Shown here one piece after another: positions 31,316 through 40,675 of a stretch of 40,675 nucleotides of DNA. The DNA is from a bacterium (lineage in GTDB: Bacteria > Pseudomonadota > Alphaproteobacteria > Rs-D84 > CACZYB01): contig JAAVBO010000006.1 of NCBI GenBank assembly GCA_014803575.1, positions 1 through 40,675 on the forward strand, read 5' to 3'. The first letter of the stretch is position 1. Every line of letters starts with the position of its first letter. The notes under the pieces were generated by a model. The model searched no databases, was not told the origin of the DNA, and worked only from the letters and a program-made list of their open reading frames with translations. Position numbers and translations under genes: made by a program.

Positions 31316-31867
31316 TTATTTTGCTGATTTTTTAGCTTTTTTCTTTTCAAGTCTTGTTTGTTTTTCTTTTGCTTCAGACTTTGTTTTTTTAGCAGGAGTT
31401 TCTTCTTTTACAAGAGAAACAACAGAACCACCAACTTTTTCAATAGCTTCTTTTGCCTTTGCAGAGAAAGCAACAGCTTCTACCTTTACAGATGATTTAA
31501 GTTCACCTTTACCTAAAACTTTCAAGCCATCTTTTGCATTTCTTATAATATTTAAAGATTTCAAAATTTCTGCATTAACTGTATCTTTGATAAGTTTTGC
31601 ATCAATTAAAGATTGAATATCGCCAAGGTTAATAATTGCAAAATCCTTTGTAAATACAGAGTTGTTGAAACCGCGTTTTGGTAATCTTCTGTATATAGGA
31701 GTTTGACCACCTTCGAATCCGATACCTTTAATAGAAACACCGGAACGAGATTTTTGTCCCTTGTATCCACGACCTGCAGTTTTTCCCTTACCTGAGCCAA
31801 TACCACGACCAACTCTTGTTAAAGATTTTCTAGCACCTTTGTTATCTTTTATTGTATTTAGTTGCAT
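31316..31867 (-). CDS. rplO: 50S ribosomal protein L15 with C-terminal extension
   Basis: RVGRGIGSGKGKTAGRGYKGQKSRSG. Confidence 0.98.
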   Translation of the reverse strand: MQLNTIKDNKGARKSLTRVGRGIGSGKGKTAGRGYKGQKSRSGVSIKGIGFEGGQTPIYRRLPKRGFNNSVFTKDFAIINLGDIQSLIDAKLIKDTVNAEILKSLNIIRNAKDGLKVLGKGELKSSVKVEAVAFSAKAKEAIEKVGGSVVSLVKEETPAKKTKSEAKEKQTRLEKKKAKKSAK

Positions 31868-31879
31868 TTTAATTTCCTA

Positions 31880-32071
31880 TTATTCTTCAATTACTTTTAC
31901 TAAATGTGATACTTTATTTATCATACCCCTTATTTCAGGAGTATCAAGTAAAACTTTTTCACGACCGATTTTGCCGAGTCCAAGTCCCTTTAATGTATCG
32001 ATTTGGGATTTTACTCTTCCAAAACTACTTGCAATTTGTTTTACTTTTATTGTTTTTTTTGTATTTGCCAT
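31880..32071 (-). CDS. rpmD: 50S ribosomal protein L30
   Basis: 63 aa; [55 protein letters not shown]. Confidence 0.96.
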   Translation of the reverse strand: MANTKKTIKVKQIASSFGRVKSQIDTLKGLGLGKIGREKVLLDTPEIRGMINKVSHLVKVIEE

Positions 32072-32085
32072 TTAATCCACCCTTA

Positions 32086-32661
32086 TTAACTTTCAGATTC
32101 CTCTGATACTTCTGTGTTAATATTGCCACCGACTTTTAAATCACGGCGACCAACAATTTCACCAATTTTCAATCCTCTTCTGTTTGCTACTAATTTAGGA
32201 GAAGCAAGTTCTTCAAAAGCTTTGAAAGTAGCCTTTAACATATTATGAGGATTTGATGAACCTTGAGATTTAGAAACTATATCTTGAATTCCTAAAACTT
32301 CAAAAATTGCACGCATAGGGCCACCAGCAATGATACCGGTACCGGATTGAGCGGAACGAAGGATAACCTTACCTGAACCAAATCTTGCAATAACGTCGTG
32401 ATGGATAGTTCTTCCTTCCTTTAAAGGAACACGAATCATATTGCGTTTTGCCTGTTCAGTTGCCTTTCTTACTGCATCAGGAACTTCCTTTGCTTTACCA
32501 GTACCATATCCGATACGACCTTTACCGTCGCCGACAACAACAATAGCAGCAAGAGAGAAGTTTTTACCACCCTTTACAACCTTTGTTACACGATTAACAT
32601 GGATAAGTCTATCCATTAAACCATCATCTTTTTCTTTTATCTTTGTTTTAGGATTTACCAT
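32086..32661 (-). CDS. rpsE: 30S ribosomal protein S5
   Basis: [49 protein letters not shown]. Confidence 0.98.
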   Translation of the reverse strand: MVNPKTKIKEKDDGLMDRLIHVNRVTKVVKGGKNFSLAAIVVVGDGKGRIGYGTGKAKEVPDAVRKATEQAKRNMIRVPLKEGRTIHHDVIARFGSGKVILRSAQSGTGIIAGGPMRAIFEVLGIQDIVSKSQGSSNPHNMLKATFKAFEELASPKLVANRRGLKIGEIVGRRDLKVGGNINTEVSEESES

Positions 32662-32683
32662 TTTTATTTTTCCCTACATTTAA

Positions 32684-33043
32684 TTAAAAATTAAGTCCGC
32701 CTTTTCTTGCACCATCTGCCAATGCTTTTACTCTACCATGATAATAATATTCACCACGATCGAATACAACATCTTTTACATTTTTAGCAAGTGCAAGTTT
32801 AGCAATTGTTTCACCAACAGTTTCTGCTGCTTCTATATTCCAGGTTTTTGTACCCTTGAAATCTTTACTTTTTGTAGAAAAAGCACAAACTGTTTCACCT
32901 TTTATGTCATCAATAATTTGAGCATAAATATGGGTTGTTGAACGATAAACAGATAATCTTGGACGATTTTCCTTATTAGTTTCCTTAACATTCCATCTGT
33001 TTCTTTCTTTTCTTTTCAAAGATAATTTTGACAATCTATCCAT
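32684..33043 (-). CDS. rplR: 50S ribosomal protein L18
   Basis: [20 protein letters not shown]...[28 protein letters not shown]. Confidence 0.98.
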   Translation of the reverse strand: MDRLSKLSLKRKERNRWNVKETNKENRPRLSVYRSTTHIYAQIIDDIKGETVCAFSTKSKDFKGTKTWNIEAAETVGETIAKLALAKNVKDVVFDRGEYYYHGRVKALADGARKGGLNF

Positions 33044-33064
33044 TTTTTTAACCCTTTTTATTTA

Positions 33065-33601
33065 TTATTTCTTTTTACCTTCTTTTCTGCGTACATATTC
33101 GTCTTTGTATTTTACACCCTTACCCTTATATGGTTCCGGAACACGATAAGCACGAATCTCAGAAGCTGTAAGACCAAGCAATTCCTTGTTTGCAGAAGTT
33201 AATTTAATTTCAGTAGGTGAAACGATTTCGGCTTTTACACCTTCTGGAAGATTATACTCAACATTATGAGAAAAACCAAGCACCAAATCCAAAGTTGAAC
33301 CTTTTAATGCTGCTTTAAAACCAACACCTTTCAATTCAAGGGATTTAGAGAAACCAACACCTGCACCGATAACTGCATTATTGATAAGAGCACGTGTTGT
33401 TCCCCACATTATGCGAGAATCTTTGTTTTCAGTATCCTTTGCAGATACGGTTATTTTGTTATCTTCAATCTTTACATCAACAAGAGGTGAAAGTTTAACA
33501 GATACTTCGCCAACCTTACCTTTTGCAATAAGAGATGAATCCTTTATTTCAACTGAAACACCTTCTATAATTTCTACTGGATGTTTTCCAACTCTTGACA
33601 T
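33065..33601 (-). CDS. rplF: 50S ribosomal protein L6
   Basis: MSRVGKHPVEI...LKGVGFKAALKG...PEPYKGKGVKYKDEYVRRKEGKKK. Confidence 0.98.
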   Translation of the reverse strand: MSRVGKHPVEIIEGVSVEIKDSSLIAKGKVGEVSVKLSPLVDVKIEDNKITVSAKDTENKDSRIMWGTTRALINNAVIGAGVGFSKSLELKGVGFKAALKGSTLDLVLGFSHNVEYNLPEGVKAEIVSPTEIKLTSANKELLGLTASEIRAYRVPEPYKGKGVKYKDEYVRRKEGKKK

Positions 33602-33631
33602 TTTATTTTCCTTTTTTCATTCTTTTTATTA

Positions 33632-34030
33632 TTAGAATACATAGCACAAAAGTTCGCCACCAACATTTCTTTTTCTTGCTTCGTAATCTGCAAGAACACC
33701 TTGAGATGTTGAAAGTATAGCGATACCCAACCCGTTTTTAACCTTTGGAATATCTGTTGCTTTTGAATAAGAACGACGTCCCGGGGTTGAAACTCTTTTT
33801 ATTTCTTTGATTGCTCCAACACCTTCAAAATATTTAAGATCAATTCTTAATTCACGAACACCTGTTCTTATTTCAGAAGATTCAAAATCTTTTATAAAAC
33901 CTTCGTTTTTAAGAACTTCTAAAACACCTTGTCTTAATAAAGAATCAGGGCATTTTACAGAAGCGAGTCCAGCATTTTGACCGTTTCTTATTCTTGTAAT
34001 CATATCTCCAATTGTATCTGAAAAACTCAT
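33632..34030 (-). CDS. rpsH: 30S ribosomal protein S8
   Basis: DTIGDMITRIRNGQNAG...STPGRRSYSK...GLGIAILSTSQGVLADYEARKRNVGGELLCYVF. Confidence 0.98.
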   Translation of the reverse strand: MSFSDTIGDMITRIRNGQNAGLASVKCPDSLLRQGVLEVLKNEGFIKDFESSEIRTGVRELRIDLKYFEGVGAIKEIKRVSTPGRRSYSKATDIPKVKNGLGIAILSTSQGVLADYEARKRNVGGELLCYVF

Positions 34031-34057
34031 TTTTTTACCTTTTCTTTATAGTTTTTA

Positions 34058-34363
34058 TTACCAACTTGACTTTCTTACACCTGGAAGTTTACCCTCGTTT
34101 GCAAGTTCACGGATTGCAATACGGCTTAGGTCAAATTTTCTGTAATAACCTCTTGGGCGTCCGCTTAGAGCGCATCTATTTCTAACACGAACCGGTGAAG
34201 AATTTCTTGGAAGTTTTGCAAGTTTAAGAGCCGCTTCGAAAATATCTTCCGGTTTAGCATTTCTATTTCTTGCAACATCAAGAAGTTTTTGTCTTTTTGA
34301 AGACAAACTTTTTGACATTCTTATTCTTTTTTTGTTTCTTTCAATTAAACTTACTTTTGACAT
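34058..34363 (-). CDS. rpsN: 30S ribosomal protein S14
   Basis: [41 protein letters not shown]; 101-aa Zn-independent form. Confidence 0.98.
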   Translation of the reverse strand: MSKVSLIERNKKRIRMSKSLSSKRQKLLDVARNRNAKPEDIFEAALKLAKLPRNSSPVRVRNRCALSGRPRGYYRKFDLSRIAIRELANEGKLPGVRKSSW

Positions 34364-34378
34364 TATGTAATATCCTTT

Positions 34379-34921
34379 CTAATTATAAAATGGGAAGTTA
34401 AAAGCAGCAAGTAATGCTTTTGCATCCTTATCATTTTTTGCGGTTGTACATACTATAATATCCATACCACGGATATTATCAATTTTATCAAAATCGATTT
34501 CAGGAAAAATTATTTGTTCTTTAATACCGAAAGCGTAGTTTCCCTTTCCATCAAAACTTTTACCGTTAAGACCACGGAAGTCGCGGATTCTTGGCATTGC
34601 AACATTTATAAGTCTGTCTAAGAAATCATACATTCTGTCTTTTCTTAAAGTAACTTTGCAACCGATTTGCATACCTTCTTTAAGTTTGAAGTTAGCAAGA
34701 GATTTTTTTGCCTTTGTCACAACAACTTTTTGACCTGCTATTGCAGTCATATCTTTTATAGCTGCTTCAAGTTTTTTCTTATCTGTTGCTGCTTCACCAA
34801 CACCCATATTAAGCACGATTTTTTCAAGCTTTGGGATTTCCATTTCATTTTTAAAACCGAGTTGTTGTTTTAATTCGGCTCTTATTTTATTATCATATAA
34901 TTCTTTTAATCTACTTGCCAT
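34379..34921 (-). CDS. rplE: 50S ribosomal protein L5
   Basis: [15 protein letters not shown]...[37 protein letters not shown]. Confidence 0.98.
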   Translation of the reverse strand: MASRLKELYDNKIRAELKQQLGFKNEMEIPKLEKIVLNMGVGEAATDKKKLEAAIKDMTAIAGQKVVVTKAKKSLANFKLKEGMQIGCKVTLRKDRMYDFLDRLINVAMPRIRDFRGLNGKSFDGKGNYAFGIKEQIIFPEIDFDKIDNIRGMDIIVCTTAKNDKDAKALLAAFNFPFYN

Positions 34922-34938
34922 TTTTTTAACCTTTTAGT

Positions 34939-35256
34939 TTATATAGTTTCACCACTTTTTTTTGCAAATCTTACTTTTTTACCATCTTTTGTTGTTTTAA
35001 AACCAACTTTTGTAGGTTTTCCAGATTTTGGATCAACAAGAGATACATTTGAAACATCTATTGGTAAATTTTTTGTAACGATACCGGCTTTGTTGCCCAT
35101 TGCATCAGCCTTTTGATGACGTTTAACAGTATTTACACCTGTTACAACGACTTTGTTTTCCCTTGGCATAGCCTTAACAACTTTACCGGTTTTACCTTTA
35201 TCTTTACCAGCTATAACGATAACATCATCATTTTTTTTAATTTTCATTTTAGCCAT
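34939..35256 (-). CDS. rplX: 50S ribosomal protein L24
   Basis: [43 protein letters not shown]. Confidence 0.98.
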   Translation of the reverse strand: MAKMKIKKNDDVIVIAGKDKGKTGKVVKAMPRENKVVVTGVNTVKRHQKADAMGNKAGIVTKNLPIDVSNVSLVDPKSGKPTKVGFKTTKDGKKVRFAKKSGETI

Positions 35257-35271
35257 AATAACACTCCTTAT

Positions 35272-35640
35272 TTATAATACTTCCGGTGCAAGAGAAAGAA
35301 TTTTCATAAAATCTTTTGCACGTAATTCACGAGCTACTGGGCCAAAGATACGGGTTCCAATAGGTTCTTTGTTAGTATTTATAAGAACAGCGGCATTAGA
35401 ATCAAATCTGATAACACTACCATCCGGTCTTTTAATATCTTTTTTAGTTCTTACGATAACAGCCTTGTAAACTTTACCCTTTTGAACTTTACCCTTTGGC
35501 ATTGCTTCTTTTACGGAAACAACGATAATATCACCAACGCTTGCAGTTCTGATGTGAGAGCCACCAAGCACTTTAATACATTGGACTTTTTTTGCTCCAC
35601 TGTTGTCTGCTGCGTCAAGAATAGATTGCATTTGTATCAT
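35272..35640 (-). CDS. rplN: 50S ribosomal protein L14
   Basis: [27 protein letters not shown]...[29 protein letters not shown]. Confidence 0.98.
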   Translation of the reverse strand: MIQMQSILDAADNSGAKKVQCIKVLGGSHIRTASVGDIIVVSVKEAMPKGKVQKGKVYKAVIVRTKKDIKRPDGSVIRFDSNAAVLINTNKEPIGTRIFGPVARELRAKDFMKILSLAPEVL

Positions 35641-35663
35641 TTTTTAATTCCTTACACCTTATA

Positions 35664-35903
35664 TTATTTATTTCCTTCTGTGAAAACTTCCCAAGTTTTA
35701 GTTTTTGACATAGGTTTTGTTTCACGGATTTTTACTGTATCACCCTCTTTGATAGAAGAATCAACGTTATGAGCGTGATATTTTTTTGTTGTTCTTATAA
35801 ACTTTTTGTATAGAGGATGCATATATCTTCTTTCAACCTCTACTACGATGGTTTTATCCATTTTAGTACTTACTACATTTCCTTCAAGTATTCTTCTTGG
35901 CAT
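35664..35903 (-). CDS. rpsQ: 30S ribosomal protein S17
   Basis: [46 protein letters not shown]. Confidence 0.98.
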   Translation of the reverse strand: MPRRILEGNVVSTKMDKTIVVEVERRYMHPLYKKFIRTTKKYHAHNVDSSIKEGDTVKIRETKPMSKTKTWEVFTEGNK

Positions 35904-35915
35904 AATTTCACCCTC

Positions 35916-36131
35916 TTACTTTTTAGTTTTAACTTCAACATTATTGGTTAAGAAACCCTTTAATGTTGCGATTGCTTTTTTAGTTTTTTTCAATGCTGAT
36001 GAATCTTTTAAATTACCTGTATTATGAGAAAATCTTAGGTTCATCAATTCCTTTTTCAAATCTAAAATTTTAGATGAAATTTCTTCTTTGGAAGCAGTTT
36101 TTAATTTTAAAATATCTTTTGTATCTTTCAT
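35916..36131 (-). CDS. rpmC: 50S ribosomal protein L29
   Basis: ILDLKKELMNLRFSHNTGNLKDSSALKKTKKAIATLKGFL. Confidence 0.96.
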   Translation of the reverse strand: MKDTKDILKLKTASKEEISSKILDLKKELMNLRFSHNTGNLKDSSALKKTKKAIATLKGFLTNNVEVKTKK

Positions 36132-36141
36132 AATTTCACCT

Positions 36142-36558
36142 TTATTCTACTTCTTTTCTGGTTACAAATTTTGTTTTCACAGGTAGTTTGAAAGCAGCAA
36201 GTGTTAATGCTTCTCTTGCGAGTTCTTCTGAAACACCGTCAAGTTCAAACATTATACGACCCGGTTTTACACGACATACCCAGTATTCAACAGCACCCTT
36301 TCCTTTACCCATACGGACTTCAGCAGGTTTTTTAGAAACTGGAACGTCTGGGAATATTCTAATCCAAACACGACCTTGACGTTTCATAGCTCTTGTCATT
36401 GCACGACGAGCAGCTTCGATTTGTCTTGCAGTAACACGTTCAGGGGTTAGAGCTTTTAAGCCGTATGAACCGAAATCAAGTTCGGTTGCACCCTTTGATT
36501 CACCGTGGATTCTTCCTTTATGTGCTTTTTTAAATTTTGTTTTTTTAGGCATTAACAT
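36142..36558 (-). CDS. rplP: 50S ribosomal protein L16
   Basis: [17 protein letters not shown]...[53 protein letters not shown]; start may be 36558 or 36552. Confidence 0.98.
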   Translation of the reverse strand: MLMPKKTKFKKAHKGRIHGESKGATELDFGSYGLKALTPERVTARQIEAARRAMTRAMKRQGRVWIRIFPDVPVSKKPAEVRMGKGKGAVEYWVCRVKPGRIMFELDGVSEELAREALTLAAFKLPVKTKFVTRKEVE

Positions 36559-36584
36559 TTTAGTTCTTCCTTTACATTTTACAA

Positions 36585-37274
36585 CTAGTTAGCAGCAACT
36601 TTATCTGTTGCAGTTGCACTTATTTTTCTATCTGATGCGAGAAGTTCTTTGTTTACAACATCCCCCTTGTAAATCCAAACTCTTACACCAATTACACCAT
36701 AAGTAGTTTCAGCTCTTGCGTATCCATAATCGATATTTGCTCTTAATGTATGAAGAGGAACGCGACCTTCACGATACCATTCTTCACGAGCAATTTCAGC
36801 ACCATTAAGACGACCAGAGCAACTTACTCTTATACCTTTTGCACCACTACGCAATGCATTTTGAACAGCCTTTTTCATTGCTTTTTTGAAAGAAATACGT
36901 CTTTCAATTTGTGTTGCAATAGATTTTGCACAAATAACTGCGTCAACATCAGGTTTTCTTACTTCCATAATATTAACAGAAACTTCTGTTTTTGCAAGCT
37001 TTGTTAATGCTTTTTTCAAATTATCTATATCAGCACCTTTTTTACCGATAATCATACCAGGTTGAGAAGAGAAGATAATAACATTAACTTTTTTAGCAAC
37101 TCTTTCAATTATAACCTTGCTGATGCTTGCTTTTTTAAGTTCACGTTCAACATATTCACGAATTTTTAAATCTTCAAGAAGTTGAGCAGAATAGTTTTTA
37201 TCAGCAAACCATCTTGAATCCCAAGTTTTATTTACAGTTAATCTTAAACCTACTGGATTTACCTTTTGTCCCAT
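36585..37274 (-). CDS. rpsC: 30S ribosomal protein S3
   Basis: [44 protein letters not shown] motif [11 protein letters not shown]. Confidence 0.98.
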   Translation of the reverse strand: MGQKVNPVGLRLTVNKTWDSRWFADKNYSAQLLEDLKIREYVERELKKASISKVIIERVAKKVNVIIFSSQPGMIIGKKGADIDNLKKALTKLAKTEVSVNIMEVRKPDVDAVICAKSIATQIERRISFKKAMKKAVQNALRSGAKGIRVSCSGRLNGAEIAREEWYREGRVPLHTLRANIDYGYARAETTYGVIGVRVWIYKGDVVNKELLASDRKISATATDKVAAN

Positions 37275-37697
37275 TTATTTTGCCTCTTTTTTTGTCTTAT
37301 TAGGTTTTGTTTTCTTTTCAGCCTTTGCAGGTGCAACACGTTCTGCAACAATAACTGTCATATTTGAGAAAGGTTTTAAAATAGCAGCACCACGACCACG
37401 AGCGCGAGCATGGAAACGTTTCATTACAAGAGCCTTTCCAACGTATGCTTCTTTGATGAATAATTTATCAACATCAAGTTTATAGTTATTTTCAGCATTG
37501 CTTATTGCTGATAGAACAAGTTTTTTAACTTCAACTGCGACTCTTTTTTTAGAGAATGTTAGTTGTTCGATTGCTTTGTTAGCAGAAAGACCGCGAATCG
37601 ATTCAGCCACAAGGTTTAATTTTTGTGGTGAACATTTTACCATTCTTAAAAATGCTCTTGCTTCGTTTTCCTTTATTCCATATCTTTTTTCAACCAT
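37275..37697 (-). CDS. rplV: 50S ribosomal protein L22 with C-terminal extension
   Basis: [35 protein letters not shown]...[26 protein letters not shown]. Confidence 0.98.
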   Translation of the reverse strand: MVEKRYGIKENEARAFLRMVKCSPQKLNLVAESIRGLSANKAIEQLTFSKKRVAVEVKKLVLSAISNAENNYKLDVDKLFIKEAYVGKALVMKRFHARARGRGAAILKPFSNMTVIVAERVAPAKAEKKTKPNKTKKEAK

Positions 37698-37708
37698 TTT
37701 TTAACCTC

Positions 37709-37990
37709 TTATTTTCCAGCCTTTTTATCAGCATCTTTTTTATGACCTTTATATGTTCTGGTCAAAGAAAATTCACCAAGTTTATGACCAATCATTTCTT
37801 CTGATACAAGAACAGGAACAAATTTATTTCCGTTATGAACAGCGAAAGTAAGACCAACCATTTGAGGTAGGATTGTTGAAGATCTTGACCAAGTTTTTAT
37901 TGGTTTTCTGTCATTTTTTTCATTTGCCAATTCTACTTTTTTAAGTAGAGAAGGATGTATATATGGGCCTTTCCAAACAGATCTTGTCAT
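37709..37990 (-). CDS. rpsS: 30S ribosomal protein S19
   Basis: [20 protein letters not shown]...[53 protein letters not shown]. Confidence 0.98.
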   Translation of the reverse strand: MTRSVWKGPYIHPSLLKKVELANEKNDRKPIKTWSRSSTILPQMVGLTFAVHNGNKFVPVLVSEEMIGHKLGEFSLTRTYKGHKKDADKKAGK

Positions 37991-38002
37991 TTTTAATTAT
38001 CC

Positions 38003-38836
38003 TTATTTCTTTTTATTTAAATGTCTACTTTTTAAAATAAATTTATCTGTAAATTTATTCTTTCTTGTTCTATAACCCTTTGCTGGAACACCAGTAGGTG
38101 AAACTGGATGTTTACCGAAGTTTCTACCTTCACCACCACCATGAGGGTGATCAACTGGGTTCATGGCAGTACCACGAACGTGTGGACGGCGACCTAACCA
38201 AGAATTTCTTCCTGCTTTACCAAGGTTTACATTTCTTTGATCTGGGTTTGAAATCGCACCGATACTTGCATAACATTCCGCACTTACAAGTCTTAATTCA
38301 CCAGAGTTAAGTTTAATTTGTGCGAATCCAGCATCTTTACCAGCAAGTTGAGCATAACAACCAGCAGAACGAGCAAGTTGACCGCCACGACCAGCTTTTA
38401 ATTCAACATTGTGAATGATTGTACCCATTGGGATATTTTTCAATGGAAGAGCGTTTCCTACTTGGATATCAACATTTTCACCAGCAATAACTTTGGAGCC
38501 AACTGCTAATCTTTGTGGTGCCAAAATATAAGCTTTTTCGCCATCTTCATATGTGATAAGAGCGATGAAAGCAGTTCTGTTTGGATCGTATTCGATTCTA
38601 TCAACAGTTGCGAACATATCTCTTTTTTGACGTTTAAAATCGATAAATCTATATCTTTGTTTATGTCCACCACCCATATTACGGTTTGTTTGGTGTCCAA
38701 GATTATTTCTTCCGCCAGTTTTTCTTTTACCTTCTGTTAATTTCTTAAAAGGTTTTCCTTTGTATAACTCACTTTTATCAACCAAAGTTAATTGTCTTTG
38801 GGAAGGAGTTGTTGGATTAAATAATTTCAAAGCCAT
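38003..38836 (-). CDS. rplB: 50S ribosomal protein L2
   Basis: [28 protein letters not shown]...[18 protein letters not shown]. Confidence 0.98.
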   Translation of the reverse strand: MALKLFNPTTPSQRQLTLVDKSELYKGKPFKKLTEGKRKTGGRNNLGHQTNRNMGGGHKQRYRFIDFKRQKRDMFATVDRIEYDPNRTAFIALITYEDGEKAYILAPQRLAVGSKVIAGENVDIQVGNALPLKNIPMGTIIHNVELKAGRGGQLARSAGCYAQLAGKDAGFAQIKLNSGELRLVSAECYASIGAISNPDQRNVNLGKAGRNSWLGRRPHVRGTAMNPVDHPHGGGEGRNFGKHPVSPTGVPAKGYRTRKNKFTDKFILKSRHLNKKK

Positions 38837-38850
38837 TTTTTCTTATCCCT

Positions 38851-39171
38851 TTATTTTGCACCAGCCATAATATCAATATTATGACCATCTTCTAATGTTA
38901 CATAAGCCTTTTTTACACTGCTTGTTGAACCCAAAATACCCTTAAATCTTTTGTTTTTACCAGGTTTTACAGTGATATTTACGGATTTAACAACAACATT
39001 ATAAACTTTTTCAACAGCATTTTTAATGTCAGTTTTTGTTGCATCCGGACGAACAGCAAAAACTATTTTACCTTGTTCAGCAACCAATGTTGTTTTTTCT
39101 GTAATGATAGGTTTTAAAAGTATATCATACATTTTTTCGTTTAACTTTATGTCTTTTTTCTTTTCTACCAT
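38851..39171 (-). CDS. rplW: 50S ribosomal protein L23
   Basis: YDILLKPIITEKTTLVAEQGKIVFAVRPDATKTDIKNAVEKVYNVVVKSVN. Confidence 0.97.
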   Translation of the reverse strand: MVEKKKDIKLNEKMYDILLKPIITEKTTLVAEQGKIVFAVRPDATKTDIKNAVEKVYNVVVKSVNITVKPGKNKRFKGILGSTSSVKKAYVTLEDGHNIDIMAGAK

Positions 39172-39181
39172 TTTAGTTCCT

Positions 39182-39805
39182 TTACTTTACAAATCTTTTT
39201 GTTAAAGCATCAACAGCATCTTTTGTAAGTACAAGTGTTTCATGATTTAAAATATCATAAACATTTGCGCCACAAGATGGAAGAGCATCAACTTTGATTA
39301 GATTTTTACAAGCAAGTGCAAAATTTGTATCAACATTTTCACCAGCTATAAATAATACTTTTTTCCAACCAAAAGCGTCAAGTTTAGCTTTTAATTCCTT
39401 TGTTTTTGGAGAAGATAATTTTTCTGTATCAATAACTACCAATTTTTTATCAGCAAGTTTTGATGACAAAGCCATTTTCAAGCCCAAAGCTCTTACTTTT
39501 TTAAGTAAAGAGAAACTATGATCACGAACAACTGGACCAAAGATTGTAGCACCACCACGCATTTGAGGTGAACGAAGAGATCCTTGTCTTGCACGACCGG
39601 TTCCCTTTTGTGCGAATGGTTTTTTGGTTGTTCCACTGATTTCTGAAATAACTTTTGTTGAGTGGGTTCCTGCTCTTCTTTTTGCAAGTTGCCAATTTAC
39701 AACACGAGATAATATATCACCTCTTGGAGCGATTTCAAAAATATCTTTTGAAAGTTCAATTGAACCTTGCACTTTATTATCTAATGATAAAACATCTACT
39801 TTCAT
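39182..39805 (-). CDS. rplD: 50S ribosomal protein L4
   Basis: QLAKRRAGTHSTKVISEISGTTKKPFAQKGTGRARQGSLRSPQMRGGATIFGP. Confidence 0.98.
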   Translation of the reverse strand: MKVDVLSLDNKVQGSIELSKDIFEIAPRGDILSRVVNWQLAKRRAGTHSTKVISEISGTTKKPFAQKGTGRARQGSLRSPQMRGGATIFGPVVRDHSFSLLKKVRALGLKMALSSKLADKKLVVIDTEKLSSPKTKELKAKLDAFGWKKVLFIAGENVDTNFALACKNLIKVDALPSCGANVYDILNHETLVLTKDAVDALTKRFVK

Positions 39806-39808
39806 TTT

Positions 39809-40561
39809 TTACTCCTTAATCTCTGATATATTATCAGTACTTTCTTCTGCTTTAGCTTCTGCTGGAGCATCTGCATTCACTGAAGGTTTTGATGATTTTA
39901 CAACTGCTGGAATTGGAGCTTCTGCCGGTAATTTTGATTTTACAGCATCAGAAACATATACAACAGAGCCAGTTGCACCAGGAACAGCGCCACGAACTAA
40001 GATATATCCTTCATCATCATTTGCTTCTACAACAAGAAGGTTTTGAATTGTTACATTTTCATCACCAAGATGTCCAGGCATTTTTTTACCTTTGAAAACT
40101 TTACCAGGGTCTTGGTTTTGACCGGTACCACCGACAGAACGGTGAGAAACAGAAACTCCGTGAGTTGCTTCCAATCCACGAAAATTCCATCTTTTCATAC
40201 CGCCGGCATAACCTTTACCGATAGATTTTCCAGAAACATCAACATATTGACCTTTTATAAAAGTTGAAGGAAGAACAACATCCCCAACATTTAAAAGACA
40301 ATCTTCACTTACACGAAATTCGTGAATAGTTTTTGGTGTTGCACCAGATTTTTTAAGATGTCCCTTTAAAGGTTTTGAAATTTTGTTTTCTTTTGCAATA
40401 CCTGCACCAAGCTGAACAGATGTATATCCATTTTTTGCAACAGTTTTAACATCGGTAACAACGCAATTATCAACCTTTAAAACAGTTACTGGAACATGTT
40501 TATTATTTTCATCAAATATGTGGGTCATACCCATTTTATATGCAATTACGCCAGTTCTCAT
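39809..40561 (-). CDS. rplC: 50S ribosomal protein L3 with C-terminal extension
   Basis: MRTGVIAYKMGMTHIFDENNKHVPVTVLKV...GATHGVSVSHRSVGGTGQNQDPGKVFKGKKMPGHLG-type core. Confidence 0.98.
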   Translation of the reverse strand: MRTGVIAYKMGMTHIFDENNKHVPVTVLKVDNCVVTDVKTVAKNGYTSVQLGAGIAKENKISKPLKGHLKKSGATPKTIHEFRVSEDCLLNVGDVVLPSTFIKGQYVDVSGKSIGKGYAGGMKRWNFRGLEATHGVSVSHRSVGGTGQNQDPGKVFKGKKMPGHLGDENVTIQNLLVVEANDDEGYILVRGAVPGATGSVVYVSDAVKSKLPAEAPIPAVVKSSKPSVNADAPAEAKAEESTDNISEIKE

Positions 40562-40570
40562 GATACCACC

Positions 40571-40675
40571 TTATAATTCCACTTTCACATCAACACCAAC
40601 AGACAAGTTAAGATTCATCAAAGCATCTACTGTTTGTGGAGTTGGATTTATAATATCCAAAACTCTTTTATGAGT
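40571..40675 (-). CDS. rpsJ: 30S ribosomal protein S10, partial (C-terminal end only)
   Basis: Reverse-strand translation at window edge: [37 protein letters not shown] stop at 40571-40573. Confidence 0.93.
   Translation of the reverse strand, partial: THKRVLDIINPTPQTVDALMNLNLSVGVDVKVEL

Overview
AT-rich chromosomal window, probably from an alphaproteobacterium. Basis: 16S-tRNA-Ile-tRNA-Ala-23S-5S operon order, class I LysRS, and an S10-spc-alpha ribosomal protein operon with no rpsD or rpmJ in the segment seen. From left to right: (i) a 3'-truncated putative lipoprotein with an 18-bp tandem repeat (PNEG-K/Q-D/N); (ii) lysK; (iii) a small accessory island with a tandem pair of 177-aa membrane-anchored proteins carrying an EF-hand-like loop, a stand-alone S24-type HTH protein and an XRE regulator; (iv) a complete rRNA operon (minus strand) whose promoter, boxA-like leader, 16S/23S/5S processing stems and terminator can be read directly; (v) TspO-like, SIMPL-domain and unknown tandem-paralog genes around cysS and a sulfatase/phosphoethanolamine-transferase-like gene; (vi) a tight valS - unknown (HopA1-like?) - NUDIX - MGMT operon; (vii) a MORN/YwqK-type lipoprotein and pyrG; (viii) the ribosomal protein operon from rplQ back to partial rpsJ, including a 66-aa single-TM microprotein between rpoA and rplQ. 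No CRISPR array, transposase, prophage or obvious defence system was recognised. The most interesting candidates are the duplicated EF-hand-like membrane proteins, the 165/169-aa tandem paralogs, the valS-coupled HopA1-like ORF, the rpoA-rplQ microprotein and the GAATC cluster upstream of the rRNA promoter. All family calls come from reading motifs by eye; no database search was run.
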